Of a stretch of DNA of 29,114 nucleotides, positions 15,627 to 23,527 are shown piece after piece. The translations under genes and the position numbers were made by a program. Origin of the DNA: Pseudomonadota bacterium (GTDB lineage: Bacteria > Myxococcota_A > Polyangia > Polyangiales > Polyangiaceae); contig JAEZYZ010000512.1 of the NCBI GenBank assembly GCA_023418705.1, positions 1 through 29,114 of the forward strand, read 5' to 3'. Every line of letters begins with the position of its first letter. Positions within the stretch are counted from its first letter, which is position 1. The notes below the pieces were generated by a model. The model was not told the DNA's origin. It saw nothing but the letters and a program-made list of their open reading frames with translations, and ran no database searches.

Positions 15627-16783
15627 GACGCCTCCGCGGTGGGGGTTTGCCGGCGGCGCTCGCCGACGCGACCGTGGGGCTCGGACGCTTCGAGCAAGCG
15701 GCGGTAGAGCATGCGGTAGGCGTCGGCCATTGCCCGCGGCGAGTACGCTTGGGCGCGCTCTCGCGCGCGCTCGGCGACCTGGAGCCGCTGGCTCGGGGCT
15801 TTGAACAGAGCGTCGATGGCGTGTGCCCACGCCTCGGGATCCTGGGGGGGCGCGTAGCGGGCGGCGTCCTCCCAAACCTCCCGCAGCGAATCGATGTCGG
15901 AGAGGAGCAGCGGACAGCCCGAGAGCGCCGCCTCGACGGGGGCCAGACCGAATGGCTCGTAGCGGGCCGGGTGGGCGTAGACCAAGGCACCTGCGTACGC
16001 TTCCGCCAACCGCCGCTGATCCAGGTGGCCGAGCAGGCGAAGGCCCGAGAGATCCGGGGCTTGGTCGGTGGGCCCCTTCGGATCCCCTGCCCAGTGGACG
16101 GGCAGCTGGATGCGGCGCGCCACCCGGGCGAGCAAGCCCGCATTCTTGGCGGGGTCCCAGGCGCGGCCCACACCGAGGACGTATCGACGCTCGCGGCGCG
16201 GAGGCGGCGCGCAGGCGACGCCGTTGGCCAGCACGCTGGCGGCGGGCAGCGGCCCGTAGTGCTGCTGCAGATTCCGGAGCATCGCGGCCGTTGGGGCGAC
16301 GACGTGCGCGGCCGCTCGGAGACCCGCCCGCACGCGCTCGCGATAGATCCGATACCGATCGGGGGCGCTCGTGCCGAGGACATGCTGCCACCACGACGAG
16401 ACGCACGAGTGGCCGACCACCAGCTTCGGGGCGCCGAAGCTCGAGCTGGCATGGCAGTAACCGTTCAGGTGCACGATCTCTGGCCGGAACCGCTGCTCCA
16501 GCCCGAGCAACCAGTCTCCCGCCCGGTCGACGTCCTGCCAGGGATCGTCCATCCACTCCAAGGCGAACGCGGAGACCTCGAGCTCGAGGTTTCGGATCGA
16601 GCGCGCGGCGCGAGCCTGCTCCGCCGTCGGCGGCGGGCCCATGGTGGCGAGCAGCACCTGCGTGCCCGTTGCTGAAAGCTCTCGACAAAGCGTCAGGGCA
16701 TACGCCCAGACGCCCCCGACCGCGTCCGCGGTCATCAACAGGCGGCGCGGCACCTGATCGGCAGAGCGCCCGCCGAGGTTCAT
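15623..16783 (-). CDS. GT4-family glycosyltransferase
   Basis: 386 residues, GT-B fold, retaining-type. The N-terminal domain has MTADAVGGVWAYALTLCREL (glycine-rich acceptor loop) and EIVHLNGYCHASSSFGAPKLVVGHS. The linker is followed by YVLGVGRAWDPAKN with Lys213, a donor-side basic residue, and the C-terminal E-x7-E motif has Glu276 and Glu284 in RYEPFGLAPVEAALSG. The ATG at 16783 overlaps the stop of the upstream epimerase gene by 4 bases. The C-terminal tail is basic (GRVGERRRQTP), which could favour membrane contact. It adds a sugar to a soluble or membrane-face acceptor of the same pathway; the specificity is unknown. Confidence 0.88.
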   Translation of the reverse strand: MNLGGRSADQVPRRLLMTADAVGGVWAYALTLCRELSATGTQVLLATMGPPPTAEQARAARSIRNLELEVSAFALEWMDDPWQDVDRAGDWLLGLEQRFRPEIVHLNGYCHASSSFGAPKLVVGHSCVSSWWQHVLGTSAPDRYRIYRERVRAGLRAAAHVVAPTAAMLRNLQQHYGPLPAASVLANGVACAPPPRRERRYVLGVGRAWDPAKNAGLLARVARRIQLPVHWAGDPKGPTDQAPDLSGLRLLGHLDQRRLAEAYAGALVYAHPARYEPFGLAPVEAALSGCPLLLSDIDSLREVWEDAARYAPPQDPEAWAHAIDALFKAPSQRLQVAERARERAQAYSPRAMADAYRMLYRRLLEASEPHGRVGERRRQTPTAEAS

Positions 16784-17904
16784 GACCCAGAGCCGCCCGC
16801 GGCGACGAGCGGCACCGTCTTCGCTTCGGCCAGCGGACGCTGCAGCAACGTCTGGAGCCAGGCGTGCAAGCGCTCGATCCCCTCGGCGGCGGTCACCTGG
16901 CGCTGCCAACCCGTCGTCTGCTCGAAAGCGCGACAATCGGAGACGTAGTAAGGCTGGTCGCCGGGTCTCCACTCGGAGAAATGCAGCGCGAGCCGGCGTC
17001 CCACGAGCCGCTCGACCATGCCGACGAGCTCCAGCAAGCTGAGGGCGTTCTTCCGGCCGCCGCCGATGTTGAAGGCGCGCCCGGCGCAGCGTTCGATGTG
17101 ATCACGAGCCAGCGACAGGGCGTCGACCAGATCGGCGACGAAGAGCACGTCGCGCACCTGGCAGCCGTCGCCGTAGATGGTCAGCGGCGCGCCCTTCAGC
17201 GCCTGCAGCACGAAATGCGCGACCCAGCCCTGGTCTTCCGTGCCGAACTGGCGCGGCCCATAGATGCAGCTCATGCGGAGCACCGTCGACCGCAGGCCAA
17301 ACGTGCGCGAGTAGTCGAGCACGTACTGATCGGCCGCGCCTTTCGAGCAGCCGTACGGGCTGTGAAAATCGAGGTGCCGAAGCTCGGAGATGCCATGTTC
17401 GCCGAGCGCGGGCTCCGCCGGACGGTACCGGCAGCCGTCTTTGATCATCTGAACGTCGGCGAGGGAGCCGTAGACCTTGTTCGTCGACGTGAACACCAGC
17501 GGGACCTCACCGCCGCGAGCGCGCAGCGCCTCCAGGACGTTGAGCGTTCCGCGGGCGTTGACCTCGAAGTCGGCCGCCGGGGTCGAGAGGCTGGTCGTGA
17601 CCGCGACCTGAGCGGCGAAGTGGAACACCTGGTGGGCCCGCGAGACGGCCTGGGTGACGGCGGCCGCGTCGCGAATGTCGGCCCGCATCAGGCGCACGCG
17701 GGCTCCGTGCTCGCGTTCGAGCCAGGCGACGTTGCGCTCCACGCCGGGCCGCGAGAGGTCATCGAACAAGACGACCGACTCCCCCTCGGACAGCAGTCGA
17801 TGTGCCAGATTGCTGCCGATGAACCCGGCGCCGCCGGTGATGAGCGCGTAGCCGGCGCGCCGCGCGCCGTTGCTCGATCGCGAAGCGTGAATGTCGTGAG
17901 CCAA
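16780..17904 (-). CDS. NAD-dependent epimerase, CDP-paratose 2-epimerase-like
   Basis: 374 residues, extended SDR family. The NAD-binding glycine motif is ITGGAGFIGSN (22-32) and the catalytic YxxxK is Tyr184-Gly-Cys-Ser-Lys188. The strings STNKVYG, LDFHSPYGCSKGAADQYVLDY and YGPRQFGTEDQGWVAHF are characteristic of CDP-paratose 2-epimerases (RfbE/TyvE), which convert CDP-paratose to CDP-tyvelose. No CDP-sugar synthesis genes are in the window, so a related nucleotide-sugar is possible. Translation appears to start at a TTG (17904): AGGAG lies 7 bases upstream and no ATG or GTG precedes the Rossmann motif. It follows the first SDR gene after 28 bases and is the second gene of the operon. Confidence 0.85.
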   Translation of the reverse strand: MAHDIHASRSSNGARRAGYALITGGAGFIGSNLAHRLLSEGESVVLFDDLSRPGVERNVAWLEREHGARVRLMRADIRDAAAVTQAVSRAHQVFHFAAQVAVTTSLSTPAADFEVNARGTLNVLEALRARGGEVPLVFTSTNKVYGSLADVQMIKDGCRYRPAEPALGEHGISELRHLDFHSPYGCSKGAADQYVLDYSRTFGLRSTVLRMSCIYGPRQFGTEDQGWVAHFVLQALKGAPLTIYGDGCQVRDVLFVADLVDALSLARDHIERCAGRAFNIGGGRKNALSLLELVGMVERLVGRRLALHFSEWRPGDQPYYVSDCRAFEQTTGWQRQVTAAEGIERLHAWLQTLLQRPLAEAKTVPLVAAGGSGS

Positions 17905-17932
17905 GGTGGTTCTCCTGCCGATGACGGTGGGT

Positions 17933-19054
17933 TCAGACGGTCAAGCCTCGTGACTCCAGCTCGCGACGCGCCTGCTCGGAACGATCGGGGGTCTTTCGCT
18001 GGCGTTCGAGCCAGCGCCCGAGCTCCGCGAGCCCGGCGTCGAGATCCACGGACGGCTCGTAGCCGATGGCCCGGCGAGCTCGCGAAATGTCCGCGTAGCA
18101 GTGGCGAATGTCCCCCATGCGGTAGCGTCCGGTGATCTCGCTGCCGAGATCGGGCCTTCCGAGGACCTTCGAGATGCGGCTGGCGACCTCCGCGACGCTG
18201 CGCGGGCGGCCGCTGCCGATGTTCAAGACGTGTCCCGGTGCGTCGTCGCCCTCGAGGGCGAGCCGGCAGGCGCGGGCCACGTCGTGCACGCTGACGAAGT
18301 CGCGCTGCTGCTGGCCGTCCTCGAAGATCAACGGCGGCTTGCCGTTCAGGATGCGGGCGGCGAAGATGGCGAGCACGCCGGTGTAGGGGTTCTCGAGCGC
18401 CTGCCGCGGCCCATAGGTGTTGAAGAAGCGCAGCGCGACCGTGGGGATGCCGTAGGCGCGCCCCGTGATCAAGCAAAGCCGCTCCTGGTCGTACTTGCTC
18501 AGCGCGTACACGGAGGTCAGCGCCGGCTGCTTGTGCTCCGGGGTGGCCACCGGCGTCAGCGGCTGGCCCGCTTCGTCGCAGGGGTCCCACCGCCCCTCGC
18601 GCAGCTGGTCGATGCCGCGCTCCACCTGTTCGTGGTGGACGCCGCCCGCGTCGACGTAGCGCCCCTCCCCGTAGATGCTCATGCTCGAGGCCACCACCAG
18701 GCGTTTGACCGGACGCTCGCTGAGCGCTTGCAAGAGCACGGCCGTCCCCAGGTTGTTCACGCTCGTGTACTCGGCGATCTGGTACATGCTTTGACCGACG
18801 CCCACGGCCGCCGCCAAATGCACGACCGCGTCGACGCCGTCGAGCGCCTCGGCCACGGCGCGCTCATCGCGCACGTCGCCGACCGCCAGCTCGACGCGAT
18901 CATCGAGGTAGGCGGGCCGGCGAGCGCCCGGGCCGTGGACCTGAGGGCTCAAGTTGTCGAGGGCGCGCACGCGGTAGCCCTTCGCGAGCAGCTCGTCGGC
19001 CACGTACGACCCGATGAATCCAGCCCCGCCAGTGACCAGAACGGTGAATTTCAT
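17933..19054 (-). CDS. NAD-dependent sugar epimerase, dTDP-L-rhamnose 4-epimerase-like
   Basis: 373 residues, extended SDR. The NAD motif is VTGGAGFIGS (7-16), the catalytic triad is Ser123/124 with Tyr183-x3-Lys187 (YALSK), and RFFNTYGPRQALENPYTGV and IFEDGQQQRDFVSV are the substrate-side blocks. The insertion between residues 131 and 178 (GRYVDAGG..GRWDPCDEAGQPLTP..TPEHK) is diagnostic of the dTDP-L-rhamnose 4-epimerase group. In that group it often carries a CxxC-like pair, of which only one Cys remains. It is the promoter-proximal gene of the minus-strand glycosyl operon, with GAGGAG just upstream of ATG. It would supply an epimerised 6-deoxy sugar nucleotide (for example a dTDP-L-talose type) for the downstream transferases. 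Confidence 0.85.
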   Translation of the reverse strand: MKFTVLVTGGAGFIGSYVADELLAKGYRVRALDNLSPQVHGPGARRPAYLDDRVELAVGDVRDERAVAEALDGVDAVVHLAAAVGVGQSMYQIAEYTSVNNLGTAVLLQALSERPVKRLVVASSMSIYGEGRYVDAGGVHHEQVERGIDQLREGRWDPCDEAGQPLTPVATPEHKQPALTSVYALSKYDQERLCLITGRAYGIPTVALRFFNTYGPRQALENPYTGVLAIFAARILNGKPPLIFEDGQQQRDFVSVHDVARACRLALEGDDAPGHVLNIGSGRPRSVAEVASRISKVLGRPDLGSEITGRYRMGDIRHCYADISRARRAIGYEPSVDLDAGLAELGRWLERQRKTPDRSEQARRELESRGLTV

Positions 19055-19348
19055 GGGCTCCTCTCAGGCAAGCTCGATCGGGATGGGTCCGAAGCGTGAA
19101 CGCTCCTCCCGGTCGGGAGCGCTCGAACGTGTCACACCTAAGAGTGTCAAGCCGAGCTTCGAACAGGCTCGGCTCTGCAGCGGCATCACAGGTGGGCACC
19201 TCCCCGGGAATGTCAACATCGGAGTTTGTCCGACAGGGGGTGTTCCCTGCATCAGTCGTGGTCGAGGTTCGTCGCCCGCCACTTGACCGACAAGTCGTCC
19301 GTGACGATGAAGCCTGGCGCCATGACGAGTGGTGTTCGCGAAGTGAAG
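19055..19348. promoter_or_regulatory. Divergent promoter region of the glycan cluster, rich in inverted repeats
   Basis: About 290 bases lie between the divergent starts. Inverted repeats: CTCCCG-GT-CGGGAG (19106-19119), AGCCGAGC-9-GCTCGGCT (19150-19174), AGGTG-GG-CACCT (19190-19201), TGTC-C-GACA (19227-19235) and ACTTG-ACCGA-CAAGT (19281-19295). GTGTCA occurs twice, 15 bases apart (19129 and 19144). On the minus strand the second copy gives a perfect TTGACA (19150-19145) that could be a -35 element for the epimerase operon, though no good -10 follows at 17 bases. One or more operators for a shared regulator is plausible; no regulator gene is present. Confidence 0.4.
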
Positions 19349-20317
19349 ATGCGCGCCGCGCGGATCGTCGAGCCCGGGCGCATCGAGATCGAACGGGTTG
19401 CGGTCCCGACCCCTGGCCCGCGCCAGGTGCGCATTCGCCTGGAGGGCTGCGGCGTGTGCGCGTCGAACCTGGGACCCTGGCAGGGGTTGCCCTGGCTCCA
19501 GTATCCGATGGCCCCGGGGGACGGCGGGCACGAGGGCTGGGGGATCGTCGACGCCGTGGGGCGCGACGTGCGGTCCGTCGGTGTCGGGGATCGCGTCGCT
19601 GCGGTCTCCTACAAGGCGTACGCCGAGTACGACGTCGCTGACGAGAACGCCGTGTTCAAGCTGCCCGAGGCGCTGGCGGCGCAGCCATTCCCGGGCGAGG
19701 CGCTGGCCTGTGCCATGAACATCTTTCGCCGCAGCGACGTTGCCCCTGGGCAGACCATCGCCGTGGTCGGGGTAGGGTTTCTGGGGGCGCTCTCGATCCG
19801 CCTGGCCAGCGCGGCGGGCGCTCGGGTGATCGGGATCTCACGCAGGCCCTTTTCGCTCGATCTGGCGCGGCGCATGGGGGCGGCCGAAACCATCCCGATG
19901 GAGGACCACCACGGCATCGTCGAGCGCGTGGGTGAAATGACCGGCGGCAGGTTTTGCGAGCGTGTGATCGAAGCCGTCGGCAAGCAATGGCCGCTCGACT
20001 TGGCGGCGGAGCTGACCGGTGAGCGCGGCCGCTTGATCGTCGCCGGCTATCACCAGGATGGCCCGCGCCAGGTGAACATGCAGCTCTGGAACTGGCGGGG
20101 CTTCGACGTGATCAACGCCCATGAGCGTGAGACCGCGGTCTACCTCGACGGCATGCAGCGGGCGGTGGCCGAGGTCGGCTCCGGGCGGCTCGATCCAGCG
20201 CCCGTGCTCACCCACCGCTTTGCGCTGGATCGGCTCGGCGACGCCCTGGACGCGGTCCGAGATCGTCCTGCCGGCTTCGTCAAGGCGTGGATCGCGCCGG
20301 CAGAGGGGGCGGTGTGA
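19349..20317 (+). CDS. Medium-chain zinc-type dehydrogenase
   Basis: 322 residues from the ATG at 19349, the point where family homology starts (MRAARIVEPGRIEIERV); GAAGTGA lies a few bases upstream. In-frame ATGs at 19307 and 19322 would add up to 14 residues. The GroES-like domain has catalytic-zinc candidates Cys37 (CGVCASN), His61-Glu62 (GHEGWG) and possibly Cys121. The four-cysteine structural-zinc lobe of classical alcohol dehydrogenases is absent. The Rossmann motif is GVGFLG (141-146), followed by a RRPFSLDLARRMGA segment. A GLPWLQYPMAPGDGGHE insert and a WNWRGFDVINAHER block suggest a sugar- or polyol-dehydrogenase-like subgroup. It is the first gene of the divergent trio, and its stop overlaps the next start (GTGA, 20314-20317). 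It probably oxidises a sugar or cyclitol intermediate. Confidence 0.8.
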   Translation: MRAARIVEPGRIEIERVAVPTPGPRQVRIRLEGCGVCASNLGPWQGLPWLQYPMAPGDGGHEGWGIVDAVGRDVRSVGVGDRVAAVSYKAYAEYDVADENAVFKLPEALAAQPFPGEALACAMNIFRRSDVAPGQTIAVVGVGFLGALSIRLASAAGARVIGISRRPFSLDLARRMGAAETIPMEDHHGIVERVGEMTGGRFCERVIEAVGKQWPLDLAAELTGERGRLIVAGYHQDGPRQVNMQLWNWRGFDVINAHERETAVYLDGMQRAVAEVGSGRLDPAPVLTHRFALDRLGDALDAVRDRPAGFVKAWIAPAEGAV

Positions 20318-21375
20318 CGCCGCGCCGGCCGCTGCGGCTCGCTTTCGTGGGGGTCGGCTGGATCGGCCGTCACCGCATGCAGGCGCTGCTCGGCAGTGGG
20401 CTCGCCAAGGCATTGGCCGTCGCCGACGCCGCGCCGGAGGCACGGGCGGCGGCGCTCGAGCTGACCCCGGGCGCGGCGAGCGCGGAGAGCCTGGAGCAGG
20501 TGCTCGACCTCGGCCTCGACCTGGATGGGGTGGTGATCGCGACGCCGAGCGCCCTGCACGCGGCCCAGGCGGAGCTGGCGCTGCGTCGTGGGCTGCACGT
20601 CTTCTGTCAGAAGCCGCTCGGCCGAACGGCGCGGGAGACGCGGGCGGTGGTGCAAGCCGCGCGCGCGGCGGACCGGCGCCTCGGCGTGGATTTCTCGTAC
20701 CGCTTCACCCGTGCGCTTCAGGCCGTGCGCGACGTGCTGCCGGAGCTCGGTCGCGTCTACGCCGCCGAGCTCACGTTTCACAACGCCTACGGCCCCGACA
20801 AGCCATGGTTTTACGATCCGTCCCTGTCGGGCGGCGGGTGTGTGATCGATCTCGGCAGTCACCTGGCCGACGCGGCGCTGTGGCTGCTTGGCTTCCCGAA
20901 GGTGCTTGCGGTCCACAGCCGCCTGTTCTCCGGCGGCGAGCTGCTCGCGCCTGATCCTGGTCGCGTGGAGGACCACGCCGTCGTCGAGCTCGAGCTCGAG
21001 CGTGACTGCGTCGTTCAGATCGCTTGCTCCTGGAACCTGTCCGCCGGACAAGACGCCGTGATCGGCGCGAGGGTCTACGGCACCGCAGGGGGCGTGGCGA
21101 TGTCCAACGTGGCCGGGTCCTTCTATGACTTCGTGACCGAGCGCTTCGACAGGACGCGCCGGCGAACGCTGGTCGCTCCACCGGACGAGTGGGGGGGGCG
21201 GGCGATCGTCGACTGGGCAAGCGGCGTGCAGGAGCGCCCCCACTTCGATCCGGCCGCGGAGGAGCTCGAGCGGGTGGCCGAGGTGGTCGATCGCATCTAC
21301 GGGCGCAGTGAGCGGGATCGGGAGCGTCCCCGGGCGGAGGCCACGGTGGCGGTCGCGTGCGGATCGGCGGAGTAG
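20314..21375 (+). CDS. Gfo/Idh/MocA-family oxidoreductase
   Basis: 353 residues. The N-terminal Rossmann domain has LAFVGVGWIGRHRMQAL (GVGWIG at 13-18), VVIATPSALHAAQAELALRRGLHV and the CQKPLG block with Lys100 as the conserved active-site lysine (usually EKP). The C-terminal alpha/beta domain has FSYRFTRALQ, an E-x-TFHN strand and GGGCVIDLGSHLADAALWLLG, the region that supplies the catalytic His in this family. The GTG start overlaps the stop of the dehydrogenase gene and is preceded by GAGGGGG. Members oxidise or reduce sugars and inositols with NAD(P). With the adjacent dehydrogenase it may form a two-step keto-sugar conversion for the glycan locus; the substrate is unknown. Confidence 0.88.
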   Translation: MTPRRPLRLAFVGVGWIGRHRMQALLGSGLAKALAVADAAPEARAAALELTPGAASAESLEQVLDLGLDLDGVVIATPSALHAAQAELALRRGLHVFCQKPLGRTARETRAVVQAARAADRRLGVDFSYRFTRALQAVRDVLPELGRVYAAELTFHNAYGPDKPWFYDPSLSGGGCVIDLGSHLADAALWLLGFPKVLAVHSRLFSGGELLAPDPGRVEDHAVVELELERDCVVQIACSWNLSAGQDAVIGARVYGTAGGVAMSNVAGSFYDFVTERFDRTRRRTLVAPPDEWGGRAIVDWASGVQERPHFDPAAEELERVAEVVDRIYGRSERDRERPRAEATVAVACGSAE

Positions 21376-21387
21376 CCGCGGGCCATC

Positions 21388-22842
21388 GTGACGAACGCCG
21401 GCGTGGCCAGGCGCAAGGTGGCGCAGGGATCCGGATGGCTGGTCACGGCGCTTGCGATCGAGCTGCTCGTCGCCTGCGGCGGTGGAACCGACGCCGAGCC
21501 GAGCGCCCCCCAGCGTCTCGCGGCAGAGAGCGGGCGCCAGGTGCCGATCGGCCTGTGCGAAGACTACCCGCCGGAGAGCACGACGCCGGCCACGCTGAGC
21601 CAAGACCTGCGCCTCGTGAGGAAGCTCGGGGCCCGGGTGCTCCGGGTCTCTTTCGGTTGGGACGACCTCGAGCCCGAGCGGGGCCGGTATGATTGGTCGT
21701 CGTCCGATCAGATGGTAGCGCTCGCGGAGCAATACGGCGTCGAGCTCATCCCCTATGTTTGCTACACGCCGGCGTGGGCGGCGACCGATCCCGGGCCCGA
21801 CTTTTGGCGCAGCCCACCTCGAGACGAGAACGCATTCGCCGAGTTCATGTCGGCCCTCGCGTCGCGCTACCGCGGTCGGATCGCGTCATGGGAGCTCTGG
21901 AACGAGCCGGACAACCAGGAGTACTGGACGGGCAGCGCCGAACAGTACGCGCGGCTCGCGATCGCGGGGGCCGACGCCGTGCGGCGCGCGGATCCCGAGG
22001 CGCGCGTCGTCTCGGGCGGCATCGCGGGTGAGCTCGATTTCCTCCGCGAGGCGTTCGCGGTGCCGGGCTTCGCGCAGGCGGTGGACGTGGTCAACCTCCA
22101 CAGCTACGCCGAGACGTGGTGGGACCACGCCATCGAGACCATCCCGGCGTACGTGCAGGCGGCGGCCGAGATCCTGGAGACGTCGGGGGAAGGGGAGCCC
22201 TTGTGGATGGCGGAGGTGGGCTACAGCTCGTTCCGCCGCGGCCGGCACGTGTCTGAGTGGTACGAAGCCGAGTTCGACTACGAGCACACCCCCGCGTTTC
22301 AGGCCGTCGCCCTGGTGCGGATCGTCACGCTGCTCTTGTCGAGCGCCCCGATCGAGCTCGTCGCCTGGTACGAGCTCAAGGATCTTCCGCCAACCGGGGA
22401 GGTCATCGGCGACGTCAACAATCGTCACCTGGGTCTGCTCTGGCCGGATCGTCGCCCGAAGCCGGCGCTCGCCGCCTTCGCCTTCGTGCAGCGGTTGTTC
22501 GACGGACCCTTCACCGTGCGCAGGGCCGTCGCTGCTGGGCCAGAGGTCCAGATCCACGCCTTCGAGCGTGGTGACGGCCGGCTCATCGTCGTGGCCTGGC
22601 TGCCGACCGTGCAGCAGCCGAGGAAGCGCTCGAGCGCCTCGGCGGACACGCGCCACTGGCGGGGCGGCGTCCTGGTCGAGACCTCCCGCGCCTACGCGGA
22701 AACGCCGATGGTGCTCGACGCCTTGGGGCGTTCGGTGGGAGCCCGCGTGTCGCTCGAGCAGCGGGACGAGGCCGTCGCGTTGACGGGCGTCGAGCTCCGC
22801 GGTGGTCAGGTGCGGGTGCTGGTGGCTGGCGGCGGCCTCTGA
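21388..22842 (+). CDS. Lipoprotein glycoside hydrolase, clan GH-A (GH39/GH5-like)
   Basis: 484 residues. The N-terminus has basic residues, a hydrophobic stretch and a lipobox LVAC with Cys30, so lipid anchoring after export is expected. The next residue is Gly, so outer-membrane sorting is likely if E. coli rules apply. The catalytic domain is a TIM barrel: LRVSFGWDDLEPERGRYDW (beta-2 region), VELIPYVCYTPAWAA, acid/base Glu173 in ELWNEPD, NLHSYAETWWDH and nucleophile Glu277 in LWMAEVGYSS. The C-terminal part is a beta-rich domain. This is the GH39/GH5/GH42-like clan-A pattern; the exact family cannot be set by eye. The GTG start at 21388 is the only sensible one; it lies 12 bases after the oxidoreductase stop. 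It may trim or remodel the glycan made by the locus. Confidence 0.82.
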   Translation: MTNAGVARRKVAQGSGWLVTALAIELLVACGGGTDAEPSAPQRLAAESGRQVPIGLCEDYPPESTTPATLSQDLRLVRKLGARVLRVSFGWDDLEPERGRYDWSSSDQMVALAEQYGVELIPYVCYTPAWAATDPGPDFWRSPPRDENAFAEFMSALASRYRGRIASWELWNEPDNQEYWTGSAEQYARLAIAGADAVRRADPEARVVSGGIAGELDFLREAFAVPGFAQAVDVVNLHSYAETWWDHAIETIPAYVQAAAEILETSGEGEPLWMAEVGYSSFRRGRHVSEWYEAEFDYEHTPAFQAVALVRIVTLLLSSAPIELVAWYELKDLPPTGEVIGDVNNRHLGLLWPDRRPKPALAAFAFVQRLFDGPFTVRRAVAAGPEVQIHAFERGDGRLIVVAWLPTVQQPRKRSSASADTRHWRGGVLVETSRAYAETPMVLDALGRSVGARVSLEQRDEAVALTGVELRGGQVRVLVAGGGL

Positions 22843-22843
22843 T

Positions 22844-23524
22844 TCAGGTCCGCTGCCGCGCGGGCTTGCGGCCCACCTGCTCTGCCTTGAACGCGCTCGG
22901 GCAGACGTCGTTCACGGGGCAGCCGGCGCACGCTGGCCGTCGCGCGGTGCAGATGCGCCGGCCGTGGAAGATCAAGACGTGGCTCAAAGCATCCCACTGG
23001 TCTCGAGCAAAGAGCCGCATCAGATCGATCTCGATCTTCTCCGGGGTCATGTGCTTCGACCAGCCGAGCCGCTGCGACAAGCGCTGCACGTGCGTGTCCA
23101 CGACCACGCCCTCGGGGCGTCCGAACCAGACCCCGAGCACGACGTTGGCGGTCTTGCGCCCCACTCCCGGCAGCTCGATCAGCGCCTCCAGGCTCTCCGG
23201 AACGGCCCCGCCGTGCTTTTCCACGAGCATCCTCGCGAGACCCACGATGTTCTTCGTCTTCTGCCGAAACATCCCGAGCCGGCCGAGCAAAGCTTCCACG
23301 TCGGCGGTGGGCGCCGCCGCCAACGCCGCCGGCTCGGGGTAGCGCCGGAAGAGCTCGGGCGTGACCTGGTTCACGGCCACGTCGGTGCTCTGAGCGCTGA
23401 GCACCGTCGCCACCAAGAGCTCGAACGCCGAGCGGTGATCGAGCTCGCAGTGGGCGTCGGGGTGCGCCGCGCGCAGCCGCTCGAACGTCCGTGGCGCCTC
23501 TCGGATTGCGCGCGACTTGGCCAT
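22844..23524 (-). CDS. nth: Endonuclease III (DNA glycosylase/AP lyase)
   Basis: Removes oxidised pyrimidines and nicks at abasic sites in base-excision repair. 226 residues. The helix-hairpin-helix is LPGVGRKTAN with catalytic Lys124; catalytic Asp143 lies in VVVDTHVQRLSQRLG. The C-terminal [4Fe-4S] loop is intact: Cys192-x6-Cys199-x2-Cys202-x5-Cys208. The start is 3 bases after the gyrA stop, so it is read from the gyrA transcript. Its stop is 1 base from that of the convergent glycosidase gene. Confidence 0.97.
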   Translation of the reverse strand: MAKSRAIREAPRTFERLRAAHPDAHCELDHRSAFELLVATVLSAQSTDVAVNQVTPELFRRYPEPAALAAAPTADVEALLGRLGMFRQKTKNIVGLARMLVEKHGGAVPESLEALIELPGVGRKTANVVLGVWFGRPEGVVVDTHVQRLSQRLGWSKHMTPEKIEIDLMRLFARDQWDALSHVLIFHGRRICTARRPACAGCPVNDVCPSAFKAEQVGRKPARQRT

Positions 23525-23527
23525 CGG

